Shown here one piece after another: positions 16,691 through 26,531 of a DNA stretch of 64,000 nt (positions within the stretch are counted from its first letter, which is position 1; every line of letters starts with the position of its first letter). The notes beneath the pieces were generated by a model. The model saw only the letters and a list, made by a program, of their open reading frames with translations, was not told the origin of the DNA and did not search any database. Source of the stretch: Pseudooceanicola onchidii (GTDB lineage: Bacteria; Pseudomonadota; Alphaproteobacteria; Rhodobacterales; Rhodobacteraceae); the NCBI RefSeq assembly GCF_004959925.1, contig NZ_SPUW01000001.1, positions 248,001 through 312,000 on the forward strand, read 5' to 3'. Position numbers and translations under genes: made by a program.

Positions 16691-17257
16691 TCACTGGATG
16701 CAGATGATTTCGACGCGGCGGTTCTGCGCCATGCCGGCCGAGGTGTTGTTCGCCGCGATCGGCATCCGTTCCCCGTAGCCGCGCACATCCGCGATCCGCA
16801 CGCCGGTGGCCGCAGCGACCTTGGCCACCGCATTGGCGCGGTTGTAGCTGAGGCGCATGTTGTATTCGTCGGACGCCCGGCTGTCGGTGTGACCCGCGAT
16901 GATAAAGGCCGTCGCGGTCGAGGACTTGAAGAACTGCGCCAGCCGCTGCTGGTTCGCCGGGCTGATGCGGTACTTGTCGGTTGCGAAGAACTGGTCCGTC
17001 TGCATCACGCCGCAGACGTTCTTGCGGTGGCACACCGGCAGGCCCTGACGGGTCAGGTGCGGGTCCATGTACCCTTCAAGGCCGTCGTCCATGGCCCAGT
17101 GCTCGCACCCGTCCGGATCGACCCAGATCGTCGGAATATACGTTTCGTTATAGCCCTTGCCCTGCGCGAAGGCGGGGCCGGAAATCGCGACGAGGCAAAG
17201 GGCAGCGGCAGCGAACCCCTTCACGACTGTCGCGGCTGATCTGAAATCCAGCTTCAC
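16691..17257 (-). CDS. OmpA-domain envelope protein
   Basis: A 188-residue exported protein: signal peptide (cleaved near SGPAFA), then the shared IWVDPDGCEHW...DDGLEGY motif, and a C-terminal OmpA peptidoglycan-binding domain with AGHTDSRASDEYNMRLSYNR and NRRVEI. The start is one of two consecutive GTG codons (17260 or 17257) after AGAGGAA; there is no suitable ATG. It probably sits in the outer membrane or periplasm attached to peptidoglycan. It is followed by the lipoprotein gene with the same N-terminal motif. Confidence 0.85.
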   Translation of the reverse strand: MKLDFRSAATVVKGFAAAALCLVAISGPAFAQGKGYNETYIPTIWVDPDGCEHWAMDDGLEGYMDPHLTRQGLPVCHRKNVCGVMQTDQFFATDKYRISPANQQRLAQFFKSSTATAFIIAGHTDSRASDEYNMRLSYNRANAVAKVAAATGVRIADVRGYGERMPIAANNTSAGMAQNRRVEIICIQ

Positions 17258-17509
17258 CACTAATGTTCCTCTGCTTCCCCCGAGGGCCGTTCCGGTTTGG
17301 CAGCAGGACCGGCCCAAGCGTGTTATCTGCCTTCACTTTAGCGGTTTGCGTGATCTTGTGAAGATTCAATCACAGCAATCCACACCGAAATCTAGCGATC
17401 CCGGCCCGAACAGCCACGAAAGATAGCGTATTGAACCGCAGGTCGCGGCGAAGGCGGGTGTTGGGCCAAGGCCGGGAACAACGCGGGGAATCAGACAGCC
17501 TTGGCGGCG

Positions 17510-18826
17510 TCAGATCAGCTCGCCCGCCAGGGAATTGGGGCCGCTTTCCACGATACGCACCCGGGCCAGCGATCCGGGTGCCAGATCGCACTGGACATGA
17601 ACGGCGTGCAGGTGGTCCGACTTGCCGACCATCTGGCCCGCCATCCGGCCCGGCCGTTCGATCAGCACGCCGACTTCGTGGCCGACCATGGCGTCCTGCA
17701 CCGCGCGTTGCTGGCGGGTGATCAGCGCCTGAAGTTCCTGAAGGCGGTCGGATTTCACATCCTCGGGCACCTGCGGGCGTTCGGCGGCCGGCGTGCCGGG
17801 GCGGGTCGAATACTTGAACGAAAACGCCTGCCCGTAATTGACCTCTTCGATCAGGCGCAGGGTGTCGCGGAAATCCTCGTCCGTCTCTTCGGGGAAGCCG
17901 ACGATGAAGTCGCCCGACAGCAGGATATCGGGCCGTGCCGCGCGGATCCGGTCGATCAGCCGCAGGTAACTGTCGCGGTCATGGCTGCGGTTCATCCGTT
18001 TGAGGATCTTGTCCGACCCCGACTGCACCGGCAGATGCAGATAGGGCATCAGTTTCGCACAATCGCCATGGGCCGCGATCAGGTCGTCATCCATGTCGTT
18101 GGGATGCGAGGTGGTGAACCGGATGCGCGCCAGATCGTCGATTTCGGCCAGTTCGCGGATCAGGCGGGCCAGCGTCCAGTCGCGGCCGTCCGGGCCCGCG
18201 CCGTGATAGGCGTTGACGTTCTGGCCCAGCAGGGTGATCTCGCGCACGCCACGCTCGACCAGATCCTGCGCCTCGGTCAACACGCGATCGACAGGGCGCG
18301 ACACCTCGGCGCCCCGGGTATAGGGCACGACGCAGAAGGCGCAGAACTTGTCGCAGCCTTCCTGCACGGTCAGGAACGCGGTCGGGCCACGCTTGGCCTT
18401 GGGGCGGGTTTTCAGCTTCTCGAACTTGTCTTCCTCGGGAAAGTCGGTGTCGATCACCTTCTCGGCCCCGGCGCGCGCCTCCATCTCGGGCAGGCGGTGA
18501 TAGCTTTGCGGGCCCACGACCAGATCGACCATCGGCTGGCGGCGCATGATCTCGGCCCCTTCGGCCTGCGCGACGCAGCCTGCCACGCCGATCTTCAGAT
18601 CCGGCTTCTCGGCCTTCAGCCCCTTGAAGCGGCCCAGTTCCGAATAGACCTTTTCCGCCGCCTTTTCCCGGATGTGGCAGGTGTTCAGCAGGATCATGTC
18701 CGCCTCTTCGGGCGATCCAACCTCGACATAGCCGCTCGGCCCCAGGGCCTCGGCCATGCGTTCGCTGTCGTAGACGTTCATCTGGCAGCCGTAGGTCTTG
18801 ATGAAAAGCTTCTTGGGCTGGGTCAT
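17510..18826 (-). CDS. miaB: tRNA-2-methylthio-N6-isopentenyladenosine synthase
   Basis: Radical-SAM methylthiotransferase acting on i6A37 in tRNA. The 438-residue product has the N-terminal UPF0004 domain with three cysteines ([26 protein letters not shown]), the radical-SAM cluster motif CDKFCAFC, and a C-terminal TRAM domain. The ATG at 18826 begins [15 protein letters not shown]; the longer frame upstream is not conserved-looking. It heads the minus-strand cluster that includes phoH, ybeY, corC, lnt and metK. Confidence 0.95.
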   Translation of the reverse strand: MTQPKKLFIKTYGCQMNVYDSERMAEALGPSGYVEVGSPEEADMILLNTCHIREKAAEKVYSELGRFKGLKAEKPDLKIGVAGCVAQAEGAEIMRRQPMVDLVVGPQSYHRLPEMEARAGAEKVIDTDFPEEDKFEKLKTRPKAKRGPTAFLTVQEGCDKFCAFCVVPYTRGAEVSRPVDRVLTEAQDLVERGVREITLLGQNVNAYHGAGPDGRDWTLARLIRELAEIDDLARIRFTTSHPNDMDDDLIAAHGDCAKLMPYLHLPVQSGSDKILKRMNRSHDRDSYLRLIDRIRAARPDILLSGDFIVGFPEETDEDFRDTLRLIEEVNYGQAFSFKYSTRPGTPAAERPQVPEDVKSDRLQELQALITRQQRAVQDAMVGHEVGVLIERPGRMAGQMVGKSDHLHAVHVQCDLAPGSLARVRIVESGPNSLAGELI

Positions 18827-18944
18827 CGGGCATCTCGGAAAGGGCAGGGGATCGGGCGCCTGCCTACCGGAAACCTCCGGCTCTTGCAATGGAGCGGAAA
18901 AGGCGGGACTTTCGCCCAATCCTCAGACGATCCGCAGGGCAGCC

Positions 18945-19814
18945 ATGCAGTTCACCACCCTCGACGCCTTTCTGAACGCCCGGCTGGCCGAGTTCACGAA
19001 GGGGCCGTCGGCAATGATCTTCGCCGAGGACGAGGTCGAACTGGACAGCACCCTGCGCCATCACCTGAAGGCCGGGTTCCGTTGCGTGGTGCTGTTCGCG
19101 CCGCCGGGCTTCAAGCTGGCCCGCGATCTGACGTCCCAGGTGATCCGTGTGGACTACGACCTGTTCAAGGGCGGGCGCATCGACGAGGCCGTCACCCGCG
19201 CCATCGCGATCGCGCCCGGGACGTGGCTCTATTACTGCTACAACGGCGAATACCTGATCCATCCCTTCTGCGAGAGCCGGACAGTCGGCGAAATGCTGGC
19301 CTTCCACGCCGAGGAACGGCGGGACGCCATGCTGACCTTCGTCATCGACCTCTATGCCGGCAATCTCGACGACGCGCCCGATGCGGTGACGCTGGACGAC
19401 GCCTGGCTGGACAAGTCGGGATACTATGCGCTCGATCGGCTGGACCCGGCGAACAGCTATCGCAAGAAGGACCGACAGTTGGATTTCTACGGCGGCCTGA
19501 AGTGGCGGTTCGAGGAACATGTGCCCTATGAACGCCGCCGCATAGACCGGGTGTCGCTGTTCCGCGCGAAACCGGGGCTGGTCATGGCGCCGGATTTCAC
19601 CTTCAACGATGAAGAATACAACACCATCTCGTGCAAGTGGCACCACAACCTGACCGCGGCGATCTGTTCGTTCCGCGCGGCCAAGGCGCTCAGGCGGAAC
19701 CCCGGATCAACGTACGAGATCCGGACATTCCGCTGGCACAACTCCGCGCCCTTTGACTGGACGTCGGATCAGCTGATGGCGCTTGGCCTGATCGAGCCGG
19801 GCCAATGGTTCTGA
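18945..19814 (+). CDS. Conserved protein of unknown function
   Basis: A 289-residue soluble protein with no signal peptide and no motif I can assign. It is rich in aromatic and acidic residues and contains FAEDEVELDSTLRHHLKAGF near the start, YYCYNGEYLIHPFCESR in the middle, and an SCKWHHNL...TFRWHNSAPFD segment near the end, with many Trp/His. Some features are reminiscent of glycosyltransferase-like proteins, but I cannot support that call. The start is ATG 18945. It is divergent from miaB and convergent with the flavin reductase gene. Confidence 0.7.
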   Translation: MQFTTLDAFLNARLAEFTKGPSAMIFAEDEVELDSTLRHHLKAGFRCVVLFAPPGFKLARDLTSQVIRVDYDLFKGGRIDEAVTRAIAIAPGTWLYYCYNGEYLIHPFCESRTVGEMLAFHAEERRDAMLTFVIDLYAGNLDDAPDAVTLDDAWLDKSGYYALDRLDPANSYRKKDRQLDFYGGLKWRFEEHVPYERRRIDRVSLFRAKPGLVMAPDFTFNDEEYNTISCKWHHNLTAAICSFRAAKALRRNPGSTYEIRTFRWHNSAPFDWTSDQLMALGLIEPGQWF

Positions 19815-19847
19815 CAGTTGCGGTCCTGACGGCCCGGCCCGCGGTGG

Positions 19848-20528
19848 TCAGTCCAGATCTTCGGTGACGATCCGGTCTTCGCTGAATCCCAGGCTGATCA
19901 GCGCGTCATGCACGTCGTCGATCATCGGCTCCGGTCCGCAGATATAGGCTTTTCCATGGGCCGGATCGACGTGGTCCTTCAGGAAATCGCGGTCGATCTT
20001 GCGGGTCTCGACCCCGGCCGAGGGATGCTTGTCCCCGGTGACGGTATAGACGGTCTTCAACCCCTCCATCTTGTCGAAGGTGTCGCGCAGGATGATGTCC
20101 TCTTCCCTCTCGTTCGAGAAGATGAGCGTGCAGTCCTTCAGCGTTCCATGGGTTTCAAGCCGATCTTCCAGCACGGCGATGAAGGGCGTGACGCCCGCAC
20201 CGCCGGCGATGAAATAGCCCGGCCCCTCGTCGTGGATGGCCCCCCAGGGATCGTCGATGATGACCCTGTCGCCCGGTTTCATCTGGCCGATCTGTTCGGT
20301 CACGCCGTCATGGTCCGGGTAGGACTTGATGACGAACCGAAGCTTGGGCTCATCGGGCAGGGACACCGGGGTGAAGGGGCGCTTTTCCTCGCGCCAGCCG
20401 TCGCGGTCCAGGGCAAGGTCGACAGCCTGCCCGGGGGTATAGTCGAAGCCCTCGGGACGGCTGAAGCTGAGGTGATGGGTATCCGGGGTGACCGGTTCGA
20501 TCTTCTCTAGCGTCAGTGTGTGTGACAT
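19848..20528 (-). CDS. Ferredoxin/flavodoxin reductase-type flavoprotein
   Basis: FAD/NAD(P)-binding oxidoreductase of 226 residues. The FAD-binding barrel has the RxxTP[VS]S-type motif KRPFTPVSL, and the NAD-binding half has GYFIAGGAGVTPF and AYICGPEPMI. It lacks a 2Fe-2S domain, so it must pass electrons to a separate partner. AAGGAGAACG precedes the ATG. The gamma-glutamylcyclotransferase gene lies upstream on the same strand. Confidence 0.88.
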   Translation of the reverse strand: MSHTLTLEKIEPVTPDTHHLSFSRPEGFDYTPGQAVDLALDRDGWREEKRPFTPVSLPDEPKLRFVIKSYPDHDGVTEQIGQMKPGDRVIIDDPWGAIHDEGPGYFIAGGAGVTPFIAVLEDRLETHGTLKDCTLIFSNEREEDIILRDTFDKMEGLKTVYTVTGDKHPSAGVETRKIDRDFLKDHVDPAHGKAYICGPEPMIDDVHDALISLGFSEDRIVTEDLD

Positions 20529-20595
20529 GGCGTTCTCCTTTGCCAGAAGAACGTGATCGCGGCTGCCCGGGTTCCGACGCCGGCCCGGAGGGGCC

Positions 20596-21168
20596 TCAGC
20601 CGGCCTTGACCAGCTGCGCCCCCATGCCTGCCAGCGCCCTGTCGACAAAGCGCGTTTCCTCGGTCTTCAGCAGCTGCGCGCGCGGATATAGCGGGGCGTC
20701 GCGATCATCCAGAATGGTGGTGTCCCAGCCTGCGGTCGTGTCGAAGAAATGCTGCCCGCCTTCTTCGCCGAACACCTGGAGATAGCCCTGCACCACCACG
20801 TCGAGATAGCTCAGCAGAATCGGGCGCGGCCCATCCGCCGGGCCGTGCTTGTCGGCGGGGATGTGATAGACCGCGATCTCGCCTGCATCGCTGGCCTCGT
20901 GGCGGATGCCCTGCGCCAGCGGCAGGCGGTCATAGCCCGTTTCGCGCAGATCCAGCGCGGCCCAGTCCGCCCCCGGCACTGCCGCGATCAGCCCGTCGAT
21001 ATAGCTGCCCTCGAACGGTTCGGCCGTCAGAAAAGCCATTTCCCGGAAGGGCGTATGCCGCCAGACCCGCCGCCAGCCGTCCAGACGCGCACGGTGATGG
21101 CGGTCATAAACGTGGGTCTGCGTGTTCACGAGGCTGCCGTAGCCGAAGAAGAACGGGTCGTGTGACAA
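20596..21168 (-). CDS. Gamma-glutamylcyclotransferase-like protein
   Basis: A 190-residue cytoplasmic protein with the GGCT-fold opening FFFGYGSLVN and the downstream acidic/aromatic pattern of this fold. Relatives split gamma-glutamyl amino acids to 5-oxoproline, but many have unknown substrates. The start is TTG at 21168 (reading TTG TCA CAC GAC) after TAGGAGCC. It faces the Rrf2 regulator across a region with a long inverted repeat, so Rrf2 control is possible. Confidence 0.8.
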   Translation of the reverse strand: MSHDPFFFGYGSLVNTQTHVYDRHHRARLDGWRRVWRHTPFREMAFLTAEPFEGSYIDGLIAAVPGADWAALDLRETGYDRLPLAQGIRHEASDAGEIAVYHIPADKHGPADGPRPILLSYLDVVVQGYLQVFGEEGGQHFFDTTAGWDTTILDDRDAPLYPRAQLLKTEETRFVDRALAGMGAQLVKAG

Positions 21169-21186
21169 AACTGGCTCCTATTTGAT

Positions 21187-21222
21187 CCATGTCATATATG
21201 TGTTTGTTGATATGTGACATGG
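21187..21222. promoter_or_regulatory. Inverted repeat between gamma-glutamylcyclotransferase and rrf2 genes
   Basis: CCATGTCA (21187-21194) and TGACATGG (21215-21222) form a perfect 8-bp inverted repeat around an AT-rich spacer with CATATATG and GATATG. The palindrome TGTATACA follows at 21223-21230. This is the only regulatory-looking sequence between the two divergent genes and is a candidate Rrf2 operator. Confidence 0.5.
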
Positions 21223-21307
21223 TGTATACATGTCGCATGTTATTGATCGGGTCCGCGCCTGGATCCGATACCCTGTAACGGCGGCCCAGGCCAAGGAGGC
21301 TTCCGCA

Positions 21308-21772
21308 ATGCGATTGACCAAACGTTCCAACATTGCCATGCGCGTTCTGATGTATTGCGGCGTGAACAGGCACTCTCTCGTGACCAAATCGGAAATCGCC
21401 GAGTCCTGCAATACGTCGGAAAACCACCTTGCGCAGGTGATCAACCGTTTGGCGCAGCTTGGCTTCCTGCACACGCAACGCGGCCGCAACGGTGGCATGC
21501 GCCTGGCCCGCGACATGGAGGAGATCTCGGTCGGAGAGGTGCTGCGCGCGACCGAGGCGACGGTGCCGATTACCGAATGCTTCGATGCGTCGGAAAATAC
21601 CTGCCCGCTAGTCCGGGGATGCCGCCTGCGCGATGTCATCGCCCGTGCGACCGAAGCCTTCTATGCCTCGATGGACGATGTCACCCTGGCGGATCTGGTC
21701 TGCGAAAATAATCAGCTGGACGCGATCCTGTCCGCGCCGGTGACCTGCCCGCAGCGGGCGATCCACGCCTGA
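21308..21772 (+). CDS. Rrf2 family Fe-S transcriptional regulator (RirA/NsrR-like)
   Basis: A 154-residue winged-helix regulator beginning MRLTKRSNIAMRVLMY with the Rrf2 wing RGRNGGMRLA. Three cysteines at 91, 99 and 105 (C-x7-C-x5-C) are at the same numbers as the cluster ligands of the iron regulator RirA; NsrR has different spacing in E. coli. The DNA-contact helix (SENHLAQVINRLAQLGF) is more NsrR-like, so assignment to iron or nitric-oxide sensing is open. The start is ATG 21308 with AAGGAGG. Confidence 0.88.
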   Translation: MRLTKRSNIAMRVLMYCGVNRHSLVTKSEIAESCNTSENHLAQVINRLAQLGFLHTQRGRNGGMRLARDMEEISVGEVLRATEATVPITECFDASENTCPLVRGCRLRDVIARATEAFYASMDDVTLADLVCENNQLDAILSAPVTCPQRAIHA

Positions 21773-21778
21773 CCTCTT

Positions 21779-21799
21779 GCGCGGGTCGTTTTCCCGCGC
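21779..21799 (+). terminator. Hairpin after the rrf2 stop
   Basis: GCGCGGG and CCCGCGC form a 7-bp stem 6 bases past the rrf2 stop, separating it from the glycine riboswitch. There is no T-run after it, so terminator activity is uncertain. Confidence 0.35.
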
Positions 21800-21812
21800 T
21801 AGAGCGTCGATT

Positions 21813-21966
21813 ACGGACAGGGAGAACCGGCCTCGCGCCGGTGCCGAAGGAGCAACCGCCCCGGAAACTCTCAGGCCCAAGGACCTGCCGTATTCGAACT
21901 CTGGAGAGTGGCGCCTAACGCGCCCGCCGAAGGGATAGCGATCTCAGGCGCAAGGACAGAGGGGGC
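21813..21966 (+). promoter_or_regulatory. Tandem glycine riboswitch upstream of gcvT
   Basis: Two aptamers in series, about 21813-21891 and 21898-21966. The first shows GGACAGGGAGA, GCCGAAGGAGCAA, AAACTCTCAGG and AAGGAC; the second shows CTCTGGAGAG, GCCGAAGGG, ATCTCAGG and AAGGACAGAGG. This is the classic glycine riboswitch pattern, about 60 bases before gcvT. It is expected to turn the glycine cleavage operon on when glycine is abundant. Confidence 0.95.
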
Positions 21967-22025
21967 ATCGTGGCGCATCCGCGCCAGCGATGCCCGGCGC
22001 TTCCCGGGTCGGAAAGAGGACCGGG

Positions 22026-23138
22026 ATGGACGACCTGCAAAGCCTGCCGCTTCATGACCTGCACGTGGACCTTGGTGCCAAGATGGTGCCGTTTGCGGGC
22101 TACGAGATGCCCGTGCAATACGCCGCCGGGGTGATGAAGGAACACCTGCACACCCGCGCCGCCGCCGGCCTCTTCGACGTGTCGCACATGGGGCAGGTGA
22201 TCCTGCGCGGCACCGACGTGGCGCAGGCGTTCGAAGCACTGGTACCGGTCGACGTCATGGGGCTGGGCGAAGGCCGCCAGCGCTATGGGTTTTTCACCAA
22301 CGACGACGGCGGCATCCTGGATGACCTGATGTTCGCCAACCGGGGCGATCACCTGTTCGTGGTCATCAATGCCGCCTGCAAGGCCGCCGATCTGGCGCAC
22401 ATGCGGGCCAACCTGACGGGCGTCGAGATCGAGGAAATCACCGACCGCGCCCTGCTCGCACTGCAGGGCCCCAAGGCCGAAGCCGTGCTGGCCACCCTCG
22501 CGCCCGAGGTGGCCGACATGCGGTTCATGGACGTGCGCACCGTCGCCCTCTGCGGGGCCGAATGCTGGGTCTCACGCTCGGGCTACACGGGCGAGGACGG
22601 ATACGAGATCTCGGTCCCCGAAGACGCCGCCGAAACCCTGGCCCGCGCCCTGCTGGATCACGAAGACACCCTGCCGATCGGCCTTGGCGCGCGGGACAGC
22701 CTGCGGCTAGAGGCCGGGCTCTGCCTTTATGGCCATGACATCGACACGACCACCTCTCCGGTCGAGGCCGGTCTGCAGTGGGCCATCCAGAAGGTCCGCC
22801 GCACCGGTGGCGCGCGCGAAGGCGGCTTTCCCGGGGCCGACCGCATCCTGCGCGAACTGACCGAAGGTGCCAGCCGTAAGCGCGTCGGCCTGGCCCCGCA
22901 GGGCCGCGCCCCCATGCGCGAAGGCGTGCCGTTGTTTGCGGCCGACGACAGCGCCGACCAGATCGGCACCATCACCTCGGGTGCCTTCGGGCCGACGGTG
23001 CAGGCACCGGTGTCCATGGGCTATGTCCCCATTGACATGGCCGCACCGGGAACGATCATTTCCGCCGAATTGCGCGGCAAGCGTGCTCCGGTCGAGATCG
23101 CCCCGCTGCCCTTCACCCCCGCCAATTTCAAACGCTGA
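22026..23138 (+). CDS. gcvT: Glycine cleavage system T protein (aminomethyltransferase)
   Basis: Transfers the aminomethyl carbon from GcvH to tetrahydrofolate, releasing ammonia. The 370-residue product has LFDVSHMGQ near the N-terminus, WVSRSGYTGEDGYEI, and the folate-binding GLGARDSLRLEAGLCLYGHD. The ATG at 22026 follows AAAGAGGA. First gene of gcvTHP, directly behind a tandem glycine riboswitch. Confidence 0.96.
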   Translation: MDDLQSLPLHDLHVDLGAKMVPFAGYEMPVQYAAGVMKEHLHTRAAAGLFDVSHMGQVILRGTDVAQAFEALVPVDVMGLGEGRQRYGFFTNDDGGILDDLMFANRGDHLFVVINAACKAADLAHMRANLTGVEIEEITDRALLALQGPKAEAVLATLAPEVADMRFMDVRTVALCGAECWVSRSGYTGEDGYEISVPEDAAETLARALLDHEDTLPIGLGARDSLRLEAGLCLYGHDIDTTTSPVEAGLQWAIQKVRRTGGAREGGFPGADRILRELTEGASRKRVGLAPQGRAPMREGVPLFAADDSADQIGTITSGAFGPTVQAPVSMGYVPIDMAAPGTIISAELRGKRAPVEIAPLPFTPANFKR

Positions 23139-23158
23139 CAAAAGCTGACGAGGACACC

Positions 23159-23518
23159 ATGAAATTCACCGAAGAACACGAATGGCTGCGGCCCGAGGGC
23201 GACGAGATCGTCGTGGGCATCACCGAACACGCCGCCGAGCAGCTGGGCGACATCGTCTTCGTCGAACTGCCCGAGGTCGGCACCGAGGTGTCCAAGGACG
23301 ACGAATGCGTGGTGATTGAATCGGTGAAGGCCGCGTCGGACATCCTCGCGCCCCTCGACGGTGAGATCACCGAGGTCAACGAAGCGCTGGTCAACGATCC
23401 CGGCAAGGTCAACGAAGACCCCATGGGCGACGCCTGGTTCTTCAAGATCAAGCCGTCTGAGCCAGAGCAGATGGACGACTACATGACCGAGAAGGAATAT
23501 CAGGACATGATTTCCTGA
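23159..23518 (+). CDS. gcvH: Glycine cleavage system H protein
   Basis: Lipoyl-carrying shuttle of the glycine cleavage complex. At 119 residues it has normal length; the lipoylated lysine is Lys57 in ESVKAASD. The ATG at 23159 follows GAGGACACC, 20 bases after gcvT, so the two are co-transcribed. gcvP follows 70 bases on. Confidence 0.96.
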   Translation: MKFTEEHEWLRPEGDEIVVGITEHAAEQLGDIVFVELPEVGTEVSKDDECVVIESVKAASDILAPLDGEITEVNEALVNDPGKVNEDPMGDAWFFKIKPSEPEQMDDYMTEKEYQDMIS

Positions 23519-23588
23519 TCTCCTGACGTGTTCCCGCGCGGCGGCCCGCCCGCCGCGCCCCCTTTCCTGCCAGACGTGACCGGACGCC

Positions 23589-26429
<2,841 letters not shown>

Positions 26430-26442
26430 GGGCGACGCCGAC

Positions 26443-26467
26443 GGTGCGTGGGAACCACGCACCCTAC
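26443..26467 (-). repeat. REP-like hairpin, family B (inverted copy)
   Basis: Arms GGTGCGTGG and CCACGCACC close a 3-base loop, followed directly by CTAC, the complement of the GTAG leader. It forms an inverted pair with the copy at 26490-26514 just after gcvP. Confidence 0.7.
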
Positions 26468-26489
26468 GGCACCCCATTCCGCCGGATAT

Positions 26490-26514
26490 GTAGGGTGCGT
26501 GCTCCGCACGCACC
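26490..26514 (+). repeat. REP-like hairpin, family B
   Basis: GTAG followed directly by GGTGCGTGC, a 3-base loop and GCACGCACC. Nearly identical to the copy at 2080-2103; with 26443-26467 it makes a head-to-head pair of the kind called BIME in enterobacteria. Confidence 0.7.
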
Positions 26515-26531
26515 TCTACCCCACCCGACGC

